Source: Pseudomonadota bacterium (GTDB lineage Bacteria > Pseudomonadota > Gammaproteobacteria > Steroidobacterales > Steroidobacteraceae). Taken from it: 7,914 nucleotides of DNA. How positions within the stretch are numbered: the first letter of the stretch is position 1; every line of letters starts with the position of its first letter. The notes beneath the pieces are model-generated. The model worked only from the letters and a program-made list of their open reading frames with translations. It was not told the DNA's origin and made no database searches. Positions 5,953 through 7,914 of this stretch are shown one piece after another. Location: NCBI GenBank assembly GCA_021792815.1, contig JAJYTX010000101.1:1-7914 (forward strand), in the 5' to 3' direction. A program made the position numbers and the translations under genes.

Positions 5953-7250
5953 GAGTGCCGGTCGCGAGAAGCCTCGTGATGATGCTGGCGCTCGCGGTGA
6001 CGGCGGTTGCGCCGGCCGCCGCCGAGACGCTCGAGCAGGCGTGGCAGCTGGCGATCACGCGTAACCAGGCGCTCGCGGCCGCCGCCGCCGATGTCCAGGG
6101 GGCGCGCGCCAGCGAACGCGCGGCGCGGGATGCGCGCTGGCCGAGCGTCAGCGCCCGTGTCGGCTACACCCACCTCGGTCAGGCGCCTGAGCTCGATGTG
6201 GTGACGCCCGCACTGGCGTTCCGCTCGGGGCCGATTTTCCGTGACAATCAGTACGTGAGCGGCACGGTGCAGATGAAGATTCCGATTTACGCCGGCGGGG
6301 CGATCACGGCGGGAATCCGCGCGGCGCGCGCCGGGCTCACCGGCGCGTCGGCCGCGGAGCGCGCCACGCTCGCGGACCTGAAGCTGGCGGTGGCCCAGGC
6401 CTATGTGGGTGTGCTGCGGGCGCAAAGCCAGCTGACCGTGGCGGACTCGGCGGTCAGGAGCCTCAGGGCGCATCTGCGCGACGTCCGCGACATGTTTCAC
6501 CGTCAGCTGGTGGCCAAGAGCGACCTGCTCGCCGCCGAGGTGGCGCTCGCCAACGCCGAAGAGGCGAAAGTCGGCGCCACCAGCTCGCTGTCGATCGCGA
6601 GGGCCGATTACAACCGCCTGCTCGGCGAGCCGCTCGGCCGGGTCCCGCAGCTGGCCGAGGGTCTTCCGCCCTGTCCGGTCGATGATCTGCCGCTGACGAC
6701 GCTGTTGCGGCGGGCGCTCGCATCACGCGGCGAGCTCACGGCGCTCGCCTCCGAGGCCACCGCCCTCGCCTCGCGGGCCCGGGCCGAGAACGCGAGCCGG
6801 CTGCCGCAGCTCGCCGCGGTGGGCGGGTTCACGCATTTCGACAATCAGATCCTCAATCGCGAGAACTTCTCGACGGTGGGGGTCGGCTTCACCTGGAAGC
6901 TGTTCGATGGCAACCAGGCGGCCAACCAGGCCGACGCGCTGCACGCCCGCAGCCGCGCCGCCGAGCGGCGACTGCGGGATCTGCGCTCACGAATCGAACT
7001 CCAGGTTCGCACCGCCTGGCTGGCGCTCGCCTCGGCGCGCGCCCGGGTCGCCGCCTCGCGGGCCGCGACGGCGCAGGCCGCCGAGAACCTGCGCATTTCG
7101 CGCCAGCTCTACTCGGTGGGCCTCGCCTCCAATACCCAGGTTCTGGAGGCGGTCACCCTTGAGACGCGGGCCAGCGAGAACCGTGACGACGCGGTGCTTG
7201 ACGAGGCGCTCTCGCGGTTGCGGCTCGCCTACGCGGTGGGAGCCCTGTGA
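5949..7250 (+). CDS. TolC-family outer-membrane efflux channel
   Basis: A 433-residue outer-membrane factor completing the tripartite pump. Residues 1-25 form a signal peptide (hydrophobic core about 9-21, cleavage after Ala-Ala-Ala25). The mature protein shows the internal duplication typical of TolC. Repeat 1 starts with helix about 27-62, strand Gly-Tyr-Thr-His (72-75), strand Met-Lys-Ile-Pro-Ile-Tyr-Ala-Gly-Gly (109-117) and long helices to about 225. Repeat 2 has the matching Gly-Phe-Thr-His-Phe (293-297), Thr-Trp-Lys-Leu-Phe-Asp-Gly (315-321) and a long Ala/Arg-rich coiled coil to about 428. The motif Tyr-Ser-Val-Gly-Leu-Ala-Ser-Asn-Thr-Gln-Val-Leu-Glu-Ala (388-401) is the expected turn and second helix before the C-terminus. 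The ATG overlaps the SQR stop as ATGA, and an AAAGG lies 9 nt upstream, so translation is probably coupled to SQR. Length fits the family and no defects are seen. Confidence 0.93.
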   Translation: MRVPVARSLVMMLALAVTAVAPAAAETLEQAWQLAITRNQALAAAAADVQGARASERAARDARWPSVSARVGYTHLGQAPELDVVTPALAFRSGPIFRDNQYVSGTVQMKIPIYAGGAITAGIRAARAGLTGASAAERATLADLKLAVAQAYVGVLRAQSQLTVADSAVRSLRAHLRDVRDMFHRQLVAKSDLLAAEVALANAEEAKVGATSSLSIARADYNRLLGEPLGRVPQLAEGLPPCPVDDLPLTTLLRRALASRGELTALASEATALASRARAENASRLPQLAAVGGFTHFDNQILNRENFSTVGVGFTWKLFDGNQAANQADALHARSRAAERRLRDLRSRIELQVRTAWLALASARARVAASRAATAQAAENLRISRQLYSVGLASNTQVLEAVTLETRASENRDDAVLDEALSRLRLAYAVGAL

Positions 7251-7274
7251 GCGCGACGCCGACCGTGGACGGCA

Positions 7275-7286
7275 GCCCGCGCGGGC
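7275..7286. repeat. 12-bp perfect palindrome GCCCGCGCGGGC
   Basis: A fully symmetric GCCCGC/GCGGGC palindrome lies 25 nt after the TolC-like gene stop. As RNA it can fold only as a 4-bp stem with a GCGC loop; as DNA it could be a protein site. It is not followed by a T-run. In such GC-rich DNA a chance palindrome of this composition is not very rare. Confidence 0.35.
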
Positions 7287-7302
7287 GCGGATCGGCGGCT
7301 GT

Positions 7303-7323
7303 GCCATGGGTCGAGCCCATGGC
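7303..7323. repeat. 8-bp perfect inverted repeat with 5-nt loop in the TolC-patatin gap
   Basis: GCCATGGG (7303-7310) and CCCATGGC (7316-7323) are perfect complements around TCGAG. It is the best hairpin or dyad in the window. The following bases are CGGCCGAAGG with no T-run, so it is not a classical intrinsic terminator. It could be an operator, a structure protecting the upstream message, or part of a processing site separating pump genes from the lipase gene. Confidence 0.5.
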
Positions 7324-7383
7324 CGGCCGAAGGCAGATCGAGCCTGTGGTCCGAGTCTCGAACCGCGGAGATCCGATGAGCTG

Positions 7384-7914
7384 ATGGCGCCAATGCGCGG
7401 CACGGTACTGTGGGTCTGCTCTTTGATGCTGCTCGGCGGTTGTGTCACGGTGGCGCGGCGCGCTCCGCCCCCGAGCACGATCAGCCAGGCCGAGCCGGTC
7501 GGCTACGCCTCGAGGGTCCGGCTGGTCACCACCGACCTCGCCGGTTTCACCCACGGCGCACCGGCTTTTCTGCAGGGTCTGCGCCGCGCGGCAGCGGGAC
7601 GGCGCATCCGGATCCTGGCGCTGTCGGGTGGCGGCTCGAACGCAGCCTTCGGAGCCGGGGCCCTCGTAGGGCTGTCCGAGGCGCACGCCCGGCCGCGGTT
7701 CGAGCTCGTGACCGGCGTCAGCGCCGGCGCGATCATCGCGCCGTTCGCGTTTCTCGGCCCCGCCTGGGATGCGCAACTGCAGGCCGCCATCGCCGATTCC
7801 CGGGGCCATCCGCCGGTGGGCTCTCTGGTGTGGCGCATGATGGTGTTGCTCATGGCGCCCCTGGGCTGGCGCGGGCATGATCCGCTGCTCGACTTCGTCG
7901 ATCGCCAGATCACC
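7384..7914 (+). CDS. Patatin-like phospholipase lipoprotein, N-terminal part (runs off the window)
   Basis: The frame is open from ATG 7384 to the last base, giving 177 residues without a stop. Residues 1-20 are a lipoprotein signal ending Leu-Leu-Gly-Gly-Cys20, so the protein is predicted to be lipid-anchored in the envelope. Residues 76-95 read Ile-Leu-Ala-Leu-Ser-Gly-Gly-Gly-Ser-Asn-Ala-Ala-Phe-Gly-Ala-Gly, the patatin oxyanion-hole loop. Gly111-Val-Ser113-Ala-Gly115 is the Gly-x-Ser-x-Gly nucleophile elbow, so Ser113 is the predicted catalytic serine. The catalytic aspartate (Asp-Gly-Ala/Gly motif) would lie beyond the window. Patatin domains hydrolyse acyl esters of phospholipids; the substrate here is unknown. 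A second in-frame ATG at 7393 would give a shorter signal; neither has an ideal ribosome site (GGAG ends 13 nt before 7384). It lies 133 nt after the TolC-like gene on the same strand, so it may be co-transcribed or have its own promoter. Confidence 0.85.
   Translation, partial: MAPMRGTVLWVCSLMLLGGCVTVARRAPPPSTISQAEPVGYASRVRLVTTDLAGFTHGAPAFLQGLRRAAAGRRIRILALSGGGSNAAFGAGALVGLSEAHARPRFELVTGVSAGAIIAPFAFLGPAWDAQLQAAIADSRGHPPVGSLVWRMMVLLMAPLGWRGHDPLLDFVDRQIT

Larger units (their letters stand above)
7247..7384 (+). other. 45-codon bridging frame across the TolC-patatin gap
   Basis: A GTG at 7247 overlaps the TolC-like gene stop as GTGA. The frame stays open for 45 codons and ends with a TGA at 7382-7384, overlapping the patatin ATG at 7384 as TGATG. 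The last two sense codons are an ATG-AGC pair at 7376-7381, preceded at 7367-7370 by GGAG with 5-nt spacing, so even a two-codon upstream frame could load ribosomes at the next start. The predicted peptide is Arg/Pro/Val-rich and of no recognisable family. GTG initiation without an obvious dedicated ribosome site, and the high GC, make chance quite possible. Confidence 0.25.

Noticed and set aside
7303..7323. Intrinsic terminator after the TolC-like gene
   Set aside because: The stem is good, but the following sequence is CGGCCGAAGG with no T-run, so a rho-independent terminator is not supported.

Overview
The window is a GC-rich (roughly two-thirds G+C by eye), densely packed, all-plus-strand gene cluster from a Gram-negative bacterium. 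Two lipoprotein signal sequences, a complete RND-type tripartite pump and a TolC-like outer-membrane channel imply an inner and an outer membrane. A sulfide:quinone oxidoreductase (SQR) with all three family cysteines points to a sulfide-oxidising or sulfide-detoxifying proteobacterium. I cannot assign a genus from the sequence alone.

Layout: (1) 27-227, a 66-residue two-helix membrane protein of the DUF2892/YgaP-transmembrane type, with a strong ribosome binding site. (2) 254-1327, a lipoprotein membrane-fusion (adaptor) protein. (3) 1365-4601, an RND inner-membrane permease of the AcrB/HAE type. (4) 4672-5952, an SQR closely resembling my recollection of the Acidithiobacillus ferrooxidans enzyme. 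(5) 5949-7250, a TolC-family outer-membrane factor overlapping the SQR stop by ATGA. (6) 7251-7383, a short gap with two strong inverted repeats. (7) 7384 to the window end, the 5' part of a patatin-like phospholipase lipoprotein that runs off the edge. Nothing lies on the minus strand apart from GC-driven shadow frames. No tRNA, rRNA, CRISPR, transposase or T-tailed terminator was seen.

How it may work together: adaptor, permease and TolC channel form a complete export path from the inner membrane or periplasm to the outside. SQR oxidises sulfide to zero-valent sulfur or polysulfide at the membrane and passes electrons to quinone. Its position inside the pump genes, before the channel gene and translationally coupled to it, suggests that sulfide oxidation and export are made together. 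The attractive but unproven reading is that the pump exports a product or by-product of sulfide oxidation, such as polysulfide, a sulfur carrier or an organic persulfide. The YgaP-type membrane protein fits a sulfane-sulfur theme, and the patatin lipoprotein may act on envelope lipids.

A second theme is tight translational linkage. Each non-overlapping gap from the adaptor onward is spanned by a small open frame that starts on the upstream stop codon (ATGA, ATGA, GTGA) and ends at or just beyond the next start codon. Two of these gaps also contain good RNA hairpins. This may be coupling machinery, or partly a by-product of high GC.
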